DNA from: Armatimonadota bacterium
GTDB lineage: Bacteria > Sysuimicrobiota > Sysuimicrobiia > Sysuimicrobiales > Humicultoraceae
Length of the DNA stretch: 64,000 nt
NCBI GenBank assembly: GCA_031459855.1
Contig: JAVKHP010000001.1
Coordinates: forward strand, 2,766,309 to 2,830,308
Reading direction: 5' to 3'
This document shows positions 52,203 through 63,025 of this stretch, piece by piece. Under the pieces are notes generated by a model. The model saw only the letters and a list, made by a program, of their open reading frames with translations, had not been told where the DNA came from and ran no database searches. The number at the start of each line of letters is the position of its first letter. The first letter of the stretch is position 1. The translations under genes and the position numbers were made by a program.

Positions 52203-53186
52203 ATGGCGGCTGCCGTCCTCGAACGCGTTCAGATCCACCGCCGGGAACTGGCGGCCCGCTGGGCGCAGCGGATCGCGGCCACGCCGGGCCTCGCTGCCTG
52301 GTGGCACGATCCTGAACGGCTCCAACGGCTGACCCTGGCAGGCATCGACGCGCTCTGCCAGGCGCTGATCGCCACCCGCCCCCAGCCGTTCGCCGAGTTC
52401 GCCGCCCGTCTGAGCCAGGAAGCCTTCGCCTTCGGGGTGCCGCTGCACGACGTCGTTCGGGTCGTGCTGGAGGTCAGGCCGGTGGTGCTGGCGTTCCTCG
52501 CCGAGGCACCCGCCGCGCCCGGCCCCGACCTGGAGATCCACCGGCAGCTGGACCAGGTCACGGCCGCAGCCGTGCTCGAGGGCATCCGGGGCCACGAACG
52601 GCAGCGCGACCGCCGGGCAGTGACCGTCCAGCGCCAGCTGGAAGAGCTGCGTGCGCGGCTGCGGCAGCAGGTGGTCATCGATCCGGCCACCGGCCTGTTC
52701 AACAGCACCTACTTCGGCATCATGCTGCGCCGTGAGGTCCGGCGCTGCCGGCGGTTCGACCGCGAGTTCACTGCGGCCCTGCTGGCCCTGGACCAGGAAG
52801 ACGAGATCCGGGACGCGTGGGGCGACGAGGGCCTGCGGCTGGTCGTCGTGCAGGTCGCGGAGACGTTGCGCCGCGTCACCCGGCAGGTGGACGTTCGCGC
52901 GGCCCTGGGCCCCGCCCGTTTCGGGTTGATCCTGCCGGAGACCTCCCTCGAGGGCGGCCTGATCGTGGCCGAACGCGTGCGCATGGCGGTCGAACAGCAT
53001 CCGTTCACCGTGCCCCAAGAACCGCTGCCGGTGACGCACACGGTGAGCATCGGGCTGGCCGCGTTTCCCCAGGACGCGGACGACGACCAGAGCCTGCTCC
53101 AGCGCCTGGAGGAGGCACTGGCGGTCGCCCGCGCCAGCCGCAACGCCACCGTGGCCGCGGCATCGGCACGGCACCTCCCCCTCTAG
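52203..53186 (+). CDS. Second degenerate GGDEF protein with helical N-terminal domain
   Basis: A 327-residue soluble protein with the same plan as the protein at 7038-8048: an all-helical N-terminal half (RRELAARWAQRIAATPGLAAWW, AAVLEGIRGHERQRDRRAV) and a C-terminal GGDEF-like fold (VIDPATGLFNSTYFGIMLRREVRRCRRF, THTVSIGLAAFPQDADDD). The active-site loop reads LGPARF instead of GGDEF and the metal-binding Asp position reads LALDQEDE, so catalysis is unlikely. ATG 52203 has AGGAG 7 nt upstream. It is divergent from the LC7-transglycosylase operon. Confidence 0.87.
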   Translation: MAAAVLERVQIHRRELAARWAQRIAATPGLAAWWHDPERLQRLTLAGIDALCQALIATRPQPFAEFAARLSQEAFAFGVPLHDVVRVVLEVRPVVLAFLAEAPAAPGPDLEIHRQLDQVTAAAVLEGIRGHERQRDRRAVTVQRQLEELRARLRQQVVIDPATGLFNSTYFGIMLRREVRRCRRFDREFTAALLALDQEDEIRDAWGDEGLRLVVVQVAETLRRVTRQVDVRAALGPARFGLILPETSLEGGLIVAERVRMAVEQHPFTVPQEPLPVTHTVSIGLAAFPQDADDDQSLLQRLEEALAVARASRNATVAAASARHLPL

Positions 53187-54799
53187 CGCTCGCGCCAGAG
53201 GCGCAGCTGCACCTCGAACGGCGGCTTGACCTGTAGCACGCGCAGGAACACCTCGACGAGGAACGGATCCAGCGCGCTCCCGGCCATCGCCCGCAGCTCG
53301 GCCATGGCCTCGTTGACCGTGCGCCCACGCCGGTAGGGGCGGTCGGAGATCAGCGCGTCGAAGGTGTCGGCGATGCGGATGATCCGCGCCCCCAGCGGGA
53401 TGGCCTCGCCCGCGAGCCCCTCGGGGTACCCGCTGCCGTCGTAGGCCTCCTGGTGGTAGCGCACGTAGTCCACCAGCGCCCGGAACGGTGCGAACTCCTG
53501 CAGGATCCCTGCCCCGCGCTCCGCGTGCAGGTTCATGATGACGCGCTCCTCGTCGGTGAGCGGGCCGCGCTTGCGCAGGATGTGTTCGGGCGTGCCGATC
53601 TTGCCGATGTCGTGCAGGAGGCTCGCCCAGCGGATGCGCTCGACCTCCTCCGGCGGCAGGCCCACCTCCTCGGCGATGGCCACCGCGCTGCTGGCCACCC
53701 GCTGGGAGTGGCCCCGGGTATACGGGTCTTTGGCCTCCAGGGCCGCCGCCAGCACGTTGACGGCACTCATGGTGAACTCGTGCGCCTGGACCTGCATCTG
53801 GGCGTCGCGCAGCCCCAGCGCGGCGGCAGCGAGCACCGTCTCAGTAGCCTCCACCTCGGGCTCGCTGAACAGCCGTACCTCGCGCCGCGCCAGGAGCACC
53901 GCCCCGAAGGTCTGGCCGCCGCTGCGCAAGGGAAACAGCACGGCCGACCCCATCCGGCCGCGTCCGAACACGGCCGCCCACTGCGGGTCGGTCGCTGCGT
54001 CCACCGCGGTACGCGGCAGACCGGACTGCAGGACCTCTTCCAGCACGGCCGTGCGCGGCAGGACCTCCCCACGTCGCCACGCCTCCTGCGGGTCCACGGT
54101 GGCTGTGACCACGGCGCGCTGCTCTACGTCGAGCACGATCACCACGCCGACGTCGGCGCCGGCCAGCCGCACGAGCCGTTCGAGCACGCGCCGCGCCCGG
54201 TCCGCGAGCGCCAGGCCCGCCATCGCGTCCACCACCGCCTGCAGTTCGGCTGCCACACGCGCGCGCCGCGCGAGCTCCTCGGCCCCGCGCAGGGCGGCCG
54301 TCATGGCATCGGCACGACGCTGCTCGAGGACCCCGACGAGCAGTCCGAGCAAGGCCAGGAGCGCTGTCCGGGACAGCGCCTCGAGGGTCGGCGCCTGGCG
54401 AAGGCCAACGGCGAGAGCGTACCCCAGCGCCGCCACCCACCCGCCAATGACGCCGGCCAGCAGCCCGCGCCCGGCCGTGCCCCAGATGAGCACGGGCACA
54501 TAGAACACGTAGAAGAGGCTGCCCGTTCCGCCCGTCACGTACACCAACAGGGTGACGATCAAGAGTTCCAGGGCCGTGCCAGCGTAGGCCGCGACCCGGT
54601 GGGTCCCGCGCGATGTCTCCTCCCGCACGCTCAGGATCCCGGCGGGTACCAGCAGCAGCACCAGGGGGATGGCCACCAGAGGCACCGGACGGTCTGGAGG
54701 CGCGCCGACCACGAGCATCGCGACGCCGAAGAGTGCCACAAGCCCTCGAAGGTAGAGGGCCCACCAGTCGAAGCCACCGCGAGGCAGGACCGTTCGCAT
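53183..54799 (-). CDS. Membrane HD-GYP phosphodiesterase with GAF domain
   Basis: A 538-residue c-di-GMP phosphodiesterase. Five or six N-terminal membrane helices (about 10-150), a GAF domain (about 195-335), then HD-GYP (about 350-520): RGHSQRVASSAVAIAEEVGLP, LLHDIGKIGTPEHIL, VIMNLHAERGAGIL, VRYHQEAYDGSGYPEGLAGEAIPLGARIIRIADTFDAL. HD and GYP signatures are intact, so it is probably active and lowers c-di-GMP. It has its own SigB-type promoter and converges with the degenerate GGDEF gene (4-bp overlap). Confidence 0.92.
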   Translation of the reverse strand: MRTVLPRGGFDWWALYLRGLVALFGVAMLVVGAPPDRPVPLVAIPLVLLLVPAGILSVREETSRGTHRVAAYAGTALELLIVTLLVYVTGGTGSLFYVFYVPVLIWGTAGRGLLAGVIGGWVAALGYALAVGLRQAPTLEALSRTALLALLGLLVGVLEQRRADAMTAALRGAEELARRARVAAELQAVVDAMAGLALADRARRVLERLVRLAGADVGVVIVLDVEQRAVVTATVDPQEAWRRGEVLPRTAVLEEVLQSGLPRTAVDAATDPQWAAVFGRGRMGSAVLFPLRSGGQTFGAVLLARREVRLFSEPEVEATETVLAAAALGLRDAQMQVQAHEFTMSAVNVLAAALEAKDPYTRGHSQRVASSAVAIAEEVGLPPEEVERIRWASLLHDIGKIGTPEHILRKRGPLTDEERVIMNLHAERGAGILQEFAPFRALVDYVRYHQEAYDGSGYPEGLAGEAIPLGARIIRIADTFDALISDRPYRRGRTVNEAMAELRAMAGSALDPFLVEVFLRVLQVKPPFEVQLRLWRER

Positions 54800-54845
54800 C
54801 GACACGCGCGCCGGCCCCCGACCGGGCCGCGGGCGCAGAGAGGTT

Positions 54846-54871
54846 ATGCCCGGTGGTCGTGATGGTCAGAC
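54846..54871 (-). promoter_or_regulatory. SigB/SigF-type promoter of the HD-GYP gene
   Basis: Minus strand GTCTGA (54866-54871), 14-nt spacer, GGGCAT (54846-54851), in the 155-bp gap between yqeG and the HD-GYP gene. A second GTCTAG overlaps further upstream but has no partner -10. Confidence 0.6.
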
Positions 54872-54954
54872 GTCTAGACCCACGAGTTCGACGTGGCCAA
54901 TAGCTTGTGCCCTGCGGTCGTGCGGGTCAGACACGGCAAGCCCCGCGGTCGGGG

Positions 54955-55485
54955 TCAGCCCTCGGAGGCGGGACTGAGCAGGCCCCGCGCGGCCAGCGCC
55001 GCCAGCACCCGCCGCTCGAGCGCGCGCACGAGGCGCACGCGCCACGGCTCGCGCGGGCTGAGCGGTGCCACCAGGATCGTGGGCACCCCAAGGCGGTTGC
55101 CCGCCAGCACGTCGGTGAAGAGCTGGTCGCCCACCATGGCCGTGCGCGCCGGCGCGGTGCCCATGATGGCCAGGGCGCGGCGCAGCTTGGCGGCGCTGGG
55201 CTTGAACCGCCCTGCGGCCACGGGCAGGCCCAGCAGACGGGCAGCGCGCCGGACGCGGCCCGAGAGGCTGTTGGACACCAGGCAGGCGGCGATCCCCGCC
55301 TGCCGCAACGTCGCCAGCCAGGCCACCACGTCGGGCGGAGGTGCGTCTGCGCCCCACGGGACCAGGGTGTTGTCGAGATCGAGCATCACCGCGTCGATGC
55401 CCCACGCCCGTAGCAGGGCCGGTGACAGGGCTGCGACACCCGAGACGCGGTGCCGGGGCGCCAGCAGGCGCCACAGCCGGCTCAC
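54955..55485 (-). CDS. YqeG-family HAD phosphatase
   Basis: A 176-residue HAD hydrolase: motif I VMLDLDNTLVPWGADAPP (DxDxT), motif II LVSNSLSG, motif III lysine in FKPSAAKL, motif IV MVGDQLFTDVLAGNRLGVPTILV. The YqeG family is typical of Firmicutes and Cyanobacteria; the substrate is unknown. GTG 55485 overlaps the mltG stop (GTGA). Confidence 0.92.
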   Translation of the reverse strand: MSRLWRLLAPRHRVSGVAALSPALLRAWGIDAVMLDLDNTLVPWGADAPPPDVVAWLATLRQAGIAACLVSNSLSGRVRRAARLLGLPVAAGRFKPSAAKLRRALAIMGTAPARTAMVGDQLFTDVLAGNRLGVPTILVAPLSPREPWRVRLVRALERRVLAALAARGLLSPASEG

Positions 55486-56507
55486 GGGCGGTAGCGGCGC
55501 ACCGCGTCCAGGTGCTCGGCGAACGTGCGGCTGAAGTGGTGGCGGCCATCGGGCCGCCGCACGTAGTACAGGTAGGGCACGGCGGCAGGATGGGCGGCGG
55601 CCTCCAGCGCGGCCACGCCCGGGCTGGCGATGGGGCCGGGCGGCAGGCCGGCCCGCCGGTAGGTGTTGTACGGCGAGTCCACGGCGAGGTCGGCCGCGGT
55701 CACCACCGGCTTGTGGTACCCGAGCGCGTAGAGCACCGTGGCGTCGATCTCCAACCTCATCCCCCGCGCCAGGCGGTTGTAGATCACGCCGGCGATCACC
55801 GGCCGTTCGTCGGGTACCTGGGCCTCGCGTTCGACCATCGAGGCGACCGTCACGAGGTCGTGCAGGCCAAGACCGCGCGCCGCAGCAGCCGCGCGCAGCG
55901 ATTCGCCGACTGCGGCCTCGAAGCGGTCGAGCATCGTCCCGATCACGGCTTCCTCGCGCAGCCCGCGCGGCAGATAGTAGGTGTCGGGGAAGAGGTAGCC
56001 CTCCAGGCTGTCGGAGGGCAGCGCGTCCAGCCACGGCCGCCCCAAGGTGCGGCCCTGCCGCAACGCCAGGTCGAGGAAGCGGTCGCGGTCGACCAGCCCC
56101 ATCCCGGCCAGCAGGTCGGCGATCTGGCGGACCGTGTACCCTTCCGGGACCGTCACCCGATGGAGACGCACGGCCCCGCGGGCGATGCGGCCGGCGATCT
56201 CCCACGCGCTCTGTGACGGGTGGAAGACGTACTCGCCGGGCTGCAGCGTCCCCAGGCGCCGCTGCAGCGCCGCGGCCGCCACCAGCGACACCGGCGCCCG
56301 CACCAGGCCGGCGTCGCGCAGCTGCCGGCCGATCGCCCAGGCCGAGGCGCCCGACGGGATGACAACGACGCGGGCTTCCCCGCCGCCGACCGGCCCCAGC
56401 ACCCACCAGCCGGCGCCGACCGCCACCAGCGCCGCAGCGGCAGCACTACCCGCCACGGCCATCCACAGCCGCCGCGCCCGGGGTGGTGTGCCCTGGTGTG
56501 CCGCCAC
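55482..56507 (-). CDS. mltG: Endolytic murein transglycosylase MltG
   Basis: A 341-residue membrane-anchored enzyme: one helix (about 17-38), a LysM-like region (IPSGASAWAIGRQLRDAGLV), then the YceG fold with FPDTYYLPRG, the catalytic Glu in VASMVEREAQVPDERPVIAGVIYNRL, DATVLYALG and SPYNTYRRAGLPPGPIASPG. It cuts nascent glycan strands and sets their length. Same neighbourhood (alaS-ruvX-DUF1292-mltG) as in Bacillus relatives. Confidence 0.95.
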   Translation of the reverse strand: MAAHQGTPPRARRLWMAVAGSAAAAALVAVGAGWWVLGPVGGGEARVVVIPSGASAWAIGRQLRDAGLVRAPVSLVAAAALQRRLGTLQPGEYVFHPSQSAWEIAGRIARGAVRLHRVTVPEGYTVRQIADLLAGMGLVDRDRFLDLALRQGRTLGRPWLDALPSDSLEGYLFPDTYYLPRGLREEAVIGTMLDRFEAAVGESLRAAAAARGLGLHDLVTVASMVEREAQVPDERPVIAGVIYNRLARGMRLEIDATVLYALGYHKPVVTAADLAVDSPYNTYRRAGLPPGPIASPGVAALEAAAHPAAVPYLYYVRRPDGRHHFSRTFAEHLDAVRRYRP

Positions 56508-56522
56508 CGCAGGCCGGAGGCC

Positions 56523-56873
56523 CTAAGCGTCCTCCGGGTCCTCGTCGTCCTCGTCGGGCTCGCCGTTCGTCGCGAACCCCTCGGTCTCGTCGAGGAGATC
56601 GAGGTCGTCGTCGTCCTCGTCGTCGAGGGTCACGTCGTTGTAGCGCTCCTCGAGTTCGGCCATGACGCGGCTCAGCTCCTCGTCGTCCTCGATCGGCACC
56701 AGGTGGTCCTCGCCCTCGATGCGGAACACGACTGCCGCCGGGTCGTCGTCCTGTTCCTCGGGCTGCAACACCGCGTAGCGAACCCCGCCCACGTCGACGA
56801 CGTCCACCAGGGTAAACCGGTGCTCCAGCCCGTGCTCGTCCTGGAGCGTAATCACGTCACCGTCTTCGACCAC
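56523..56873 (-). CDS. DUF1292 (YrzB-like) acidic protein
   Basis: A 116-residue protein: an N-terminal beta domain (DGDVITLQDEHGLEHRFTLVDVVDVGGVRYAVLQPEE, AAVVFRIEGEDHLVPIED) typical of DUF1292, then a strongly acidic tail. Function unknown. GTG 56873 follows GGAGG at 6 nt. It overlaps the ruvX end by 17 bp. Confidence 0.88.
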   Translation of the reverse strand: MVEDGDVITLQDEHGLEHRFTLVDVVDVGGVRYAVLQPEEQDDDPAAVVFRIEGEDHLVPIEDDEELSRVMAELEERYNDVTLDDEDDDDLDLLDETEGFATNGEPDEDDEDPEDA

Positions 56874-57411
56874 GCCGCACCTCCCGCCCCCGCCGGCTGC
56901 CACGTCGCCTGCGTTCCGCGCCGAGCATAGCACCTTGCCCGACCGCCGACCAGTCGCCGCGCGCCGGCGGCGCCGACGTTGGCGGTGCGCCAGCCTCGAT
57001 CGGCCGGAGCCGCCCGCGGTCGAGGTACGTCTGCAGGACGAGCGCCGCCGCTATGGCGTCGACGCGGCCGCGGATGGCCCGCGCGCCGCCCTCGCGCATG
57101 GCACGCTGGGCCGCCGCCGTCGAGAGGCGTTCGTCCACCTCGTGCACCGGCACGTCCAGGGCCGCGCGCAGGCGCTGCGCGAACGCCGCCGCCGCACGCG
57201 CCTGCGCGCCCGCTTCGCCCCGCAGGGTCAGCGGACGGCCCACGACGACCTCGGTCACGCCCCAGGCGGCCACGATGGCCCGCAACCGCGCCAGGTCGCG
57301 AGCCCACCCCGCGCGCACCAAGACGGCGTGAGGCATGGCGATGGTCCCGGTCGGATCGCTGATGGCGAGCCCGAGCCGGCGCGTGCCGGGGTCGATGGCG
57401 AGCACGCGCAC
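56857..57411 (-). CDS. ruvX: Putative pre-16S rRNA nuclease / Holliday junction resolvase homologue
   Basis: A 184-residue RNase H-like protein: VLAIDPGTRRLGLAISDPTG, VVVGRPLTLRGEAGAQARAAAAFAQRL, VHEVDERLSTAAAQ, and AIRGRVDAIAAALVLQTYLD with the final Asp. In E. coli the YqgF family member matures 16S rRNA. The family is about 140-150 aa; here a 45-residue Arg-rich tail extends over the start of the DUF1292 gene. GTG 57411 is 4 bp after alaS. Confidence 0.92.
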   Translation of the reverse strand: MRVLAIDPGTRRLGLAISDPTGTIAMPHAVLVRAGWARDLARLRAIVAAWGVTEVVVGRPLTLRGEAGAQARAAAAFAQRLRAALDVPVHEVDERLSTAAAQRAMREGGARAIRGRVDAIAAALVLQTYLDRGRLRPIEAGAPPTSAPPARGDWSAVGQGAMLGAERRRRGSRRGREVRRGRRR

Positions 57412-57415
57412 CGGC

Positions 57416-60093
<2,678 letters not shown>

Positions 60094-60097
<4 letters not shown>

Positions 60098-61371
60098 GCC
60101 GACGTCGATGGGAGCGTCACCTCGCTCAGCAGGGCCCGGGCCTCGTCCAGCGCCTCGCCGAAGGCAGCCACCACCCGGTCGGTCTGCGCGTCGGTGGCGA
60201 CCAACGGCGGCGCGAACCGGATCACCTCGGGCCGGTTGAGGGCGTGGAACCCGAGCACCTGGCGCTGGAACAGGCCGGCCATCACCAGGAACGCCACGTC
60301 GGCCTCTCGGAACTCCACGCCCACCAGGCACCCGCGCCCCCGCACCCCGGCGATCAGGTCCGGAGCCGTGGCCGCCAGGCGCCGCAGGCCGGCCAGCAAG
60401 CGGTCGCCGATGGCCGTCGCCCGCGCCAGCAGCCCTTCCTCCTGGATCACGCGGATCGTGGCCACCGCGGCCGCCCAGCCCAGGCGGTTGCCGAAGGTGG
60501 TGGTGTGCATGTACGGGTGCTTGATCAACGGCTCCCAGAGGTGCGGCCGGGCGATCATGGCCCCCACCGGCGCCACGCCGCCGCCCAGCCCCTTGGCCGC
60601 GGTGAGGATGTCGGGGACCACCCCCTCCCGCTCGCACGCCCACATGGTGCCCGTGCGCCCCATGCCGGTCTGCACCTCGTCGACGATCAGCAGCGCACCG
60701 GTGCGGTCGCACAGCGCGCGCACGGCCTGCAGGTAGCCGTCGGGCGGCAGGATCACGCCGTTCTCGCCCTGGATCGGCTCCAGGATCACGGCAGCGGTCG
60801 CGGGGCCGACGGCGCGTTCCAGGGCGTCGACGTCGCCGTAGGGCACGTGGGTCACCCCGGGCAGCAGGGGCGCGAAGGGCGTCCTGTACAGGTCGCGGCC
60901 CGACACCGACAGCGCGCCGAAGGTCTTGCCGTGGAACGCCCCCACCATCGCCACGATCTCCGACCGGCCGGTGGCCGCCCGCGCCAGCTTGAGGGCGGCC
61001 TCGTTGGCCTCGGCGCCGCTGTTGCAGAGGAACGCGTACTGCAGGTCGCCGGGCGTCACCTCGGCCAGCAGCGCCGCCAGCTCGGCCATGGGCTCGTTGG
61101 GCATGATGCGCACCGACAGCGGCATGCGCTCGAGCTCCCGACGGGCCGCGGCCACCACCTTTGGATGCCGGTGCCCGACGATGAAGACCGCCGGCCCGCA
61201 CGCGAAGTCGATGAACTCCCGGCCGTACGCGTCGCGGATGATGGCTCCTTCGGCCTCGACCTCCAGGGTCTCGGCGCCGAGGAACTGGAAGCCCCGCGCC
61301 CAGGCGGGGTTAAGGTGCTGGGCGTACCGCTGGAGCACCGCCAGCACCCGCGCCTCGATGGGATCGGTCAT
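60094..61371 (-). CDS. Class III PLP-dependent aminotransferase
   Basis: A 425-residue fold-type I enzyme. [68 protein letters not shown], and the PLP lysine in [15 protein letters not shown]. It resembles acetylornithine or putrescine aminotransferases; the exact amine or omega-amino acid substrate cannot be told from sequence. Overlaps by 4 bp on both sides in the operon. Confidence 0.92.
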
Positions 61372-61859
61372 GTCGGCTCCGTGCCTCCCGCCACGCGCGA
61401 CGCTTCCAGCTCGGCGAGGGCGGCACGCGCGCGCCGGACGATCTCGCGCGTCTCCTTGTACTTGATCCGCCGCAGGGCCTCGTCCACCGGCACCCACTCC
61501 GCCGCCACGAACCCTTCCTCGCGCTGGGGCCGCACGTCCTCCCCGCCCAGGAACTCCAGCAGGTAGTAGCGCACCGTCTTGTCGTAGAACGCGTGCTCGG
61601 TGCGCCAGTAGAACGAGTAGCGCTCCTGCCCGAGGTCGCAACACACCCGCAGGTTGCCCAGCCCGGTCTCCTCGCGCACCTCGCGCAGGGCCACGGCCTC
61701 GGGGGTCTCCCCGCTTTCGATGGTGCCCTTGGGCAGCATCCACCTGCCGCTCTCGTGCCGGAGCAACAGCACCTCTGGCCCCTGCGGCGTCCGGCGGAAG
61801 ACAACGCCCCCGGCGCTGCGCGCCCGCTTCACCGACCTGCGCTTGTGCACGGCGGTCAC
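61368..61859 (-). CDS. NUDIX hydrolase
   Basis: A 163-residue protein with a complete Nudix box ([23 protein letters not shown]) preceded by [29 protein letters not shown], like Ap4A-hydrolase/MutT-type housecleaning enzymes. Its C-terminal part is [31 protein letters not shown]. Separated from yqeY by a terminator-like hairpin but coupled to the aminotransferase gene. Confidence 0.93.
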   Translation of the reverse strand: MTAVHKRRSVKRARSAGGVVFRRTPQGPEVLLLRHESGRWMLPKGTIESGETPEAVALREVREETGLGNLRVCCDLGQERYSFYWRTEHAFYDKTVRYYLLEFLGGEDVRPQREEGFVAAEWVPVDEALRRIKYKETREIVRRARAALAELEASRVAGGTEPT

Positions 61860-61879
61860 GCGCTGTCCCGTCCTGGCAA

Positions 61880-61910
61880 GAAGAATGAGGCCCGGGCGGT
61901 GACCCGGGCT
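61880..61910 (-). terminator. Terminator after yqeY
   Basis: gcccggg (61890-61896) and cccgggc (61903-61909) form a stem followed on the minus strand by the U-rich CTCATTCTTCTTG. It lies about 50 nt after the yqeY stop and about 30 nt before the NUDIX start, so it may be a partial terminator within the operon. Confidence 0.6.
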
Positions 61911-61958
61911 CTCGCGTCGGTCCCGCGCGCCGCGGTCACCCGCGGCCAGCCACAGGTC

Positions 61959-62411
61959 TCATCCGCGCAGCAGCTCGCGGACGATGCGCTCGACGGTGCG
62001 CCCCTCGGCGCGCCCGGCCACGCGGCGCATCAACGGCCCCATGACGCGGCCCACGTCGCGCTCGCTGCTGGCCCCCACCTCGGCGATCACCTCCTGGGCC
62101 AGCCGGCGCACCTCGGCCTCGTCGAGGCCGGGCGGCAGGTAGCCCAGCAGGATCGCCAATTCCAGCTGCTCCCGCTGCACCAGGTCAGGACGCCCGCCCC
62201 GCTCGAACCCTTCGATCGCCTCGCGCCGCCGCTTGACCTCGCGCTGCAGGACCTCGACGATCTCGGCCTCGGTCAGCGGCCGCCGGCGGTCGATCTCGGC
62301 GTTCTGCAGCGCCGCCCGCGCCAGCCGGATCGTCGAGGTCCGGATGGCGTCCCGCGCCCGCAGCGCCTCCTTGAGATCCGCCTCCAGCCGCTCCCGCAGG
62401 CCCACGCCCAT
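61959..62411 (-). CDS. GatB/YqeY domain protein
   Basis: A 150-residue helical protein: RERLEADLKEALRARDAIRTSTIRLARAALQNAEID, then LGYLPPGLDEAEVRRLAQEVIAEVGA and DVGRVMGPLMRRVAGRAEG. It resembles the tRNA-interacting tail domain of GatB. rpsU-yqeY is a conserved pair. The gap to rpsU is 27 bp. Confidence 0.95.
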   Translation of the reverse strand: MGVGLRERLEADLKEALRARDAIRTSTIRLARAALQNAEIDRRRPLTEAEIVEVLQREVKRRREAIEGFERGGRPDLVQREQLELAILLGYLPPGLDEAEVRRLAQEVIAEVGASSERDVGRVMGPLMRRVAGRAEGRTVERIVRELLRG

Positions 62412-62438
62412 GCGCCCTCAGGCCGGGCCGGTCGCCGC

Positions 62439-62615
62439 CTACTTGCGACGGCGCTTCGCCGCGCGCGCCAGCTTGCGGCGGCGCCGCTGCCCCGGCGTCT
62501 CGTAGTGCTCGTGCCGCTTGACCTCGGTGAGAATTCCGGACCGCTTGACCTGCCGCTTGAACCGCTTGAGCGCCGCGTCCAGCGTCTCGTCCTTGCCCAC
62601 GCGCACTTCGGCCAT
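62439..62615 (-). CDS. rpsU: 30S ribosomal protein bS21
   Basis: A 58-residue basic protein: MAEVRVGKDETLDAALKRFKRQVKRSG, then HEHYETPGQRRRRKLARAAKRRRK, matching bS21 end to end. ATG 62615 has a GGGGA Shine-Dalgarno. First gene of the housekeeping operon behind a consensus promoter. Confidence 0.97.
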   Translation of the reverse strand: MAEVRVGKDETLDAALKRFKRQVKRSGILTEVKRHEHYETPGQRRRRKLARAAKRRRK

Positions 62616-62800
62616 CGTTCCCCACCCTCTCTCGCGTCCGGACCGGGTCCGGATCGCCGGGATGCGGCCGGCCTTCCGTCCCTGACGCCCATACAACAGC
62701 CGGCAGGCCCCCGACGCTGGTGCCGGAAGACCCGCCGCCATCGACCTCCGCGCGGTTGGCGCGCAGGCGCCTATCCCGTGCCGGGCCGCGCGATACATAA

Positions 62801-62830
62801 ATTATACACCCCACGAAAAAAGGGTGTCAA
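62801..62830 (-). promoter_or_regulatory. Consensus sigma-70 promoter of rpsU-yqeY operon
   Basis: Minus strand TTGACA (62825-62830), 18-nt spacer and TATAAT (62801-62806), both perfect matches in an AT-rich island. The leader to ATG 62615 is about 180 nt. The rest of the 410-bp gap (62616-62800 and 62831-63025) shows no gene or RNA that I can support. Confidence 0.8.
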
Positions 62831-63025
62831 AACACGGGGCCCGTCAGCCTATCGGTGCTGGCACGGGGAACCCAGTCCGGGTCCGGTCGCTCCAGGCGCG
62901 CGACGCGCTCGCGCAGCCCTGCCACGCGCTGTCACAGGGGCCCCCGTGCGGGTCCGGTTCCGGGGCATGGCGTGCGTGGCCGGGTGGTGCGCCCTGCGAT
63001 AGACTGAAAGCAAGGAGGGAGTCTC

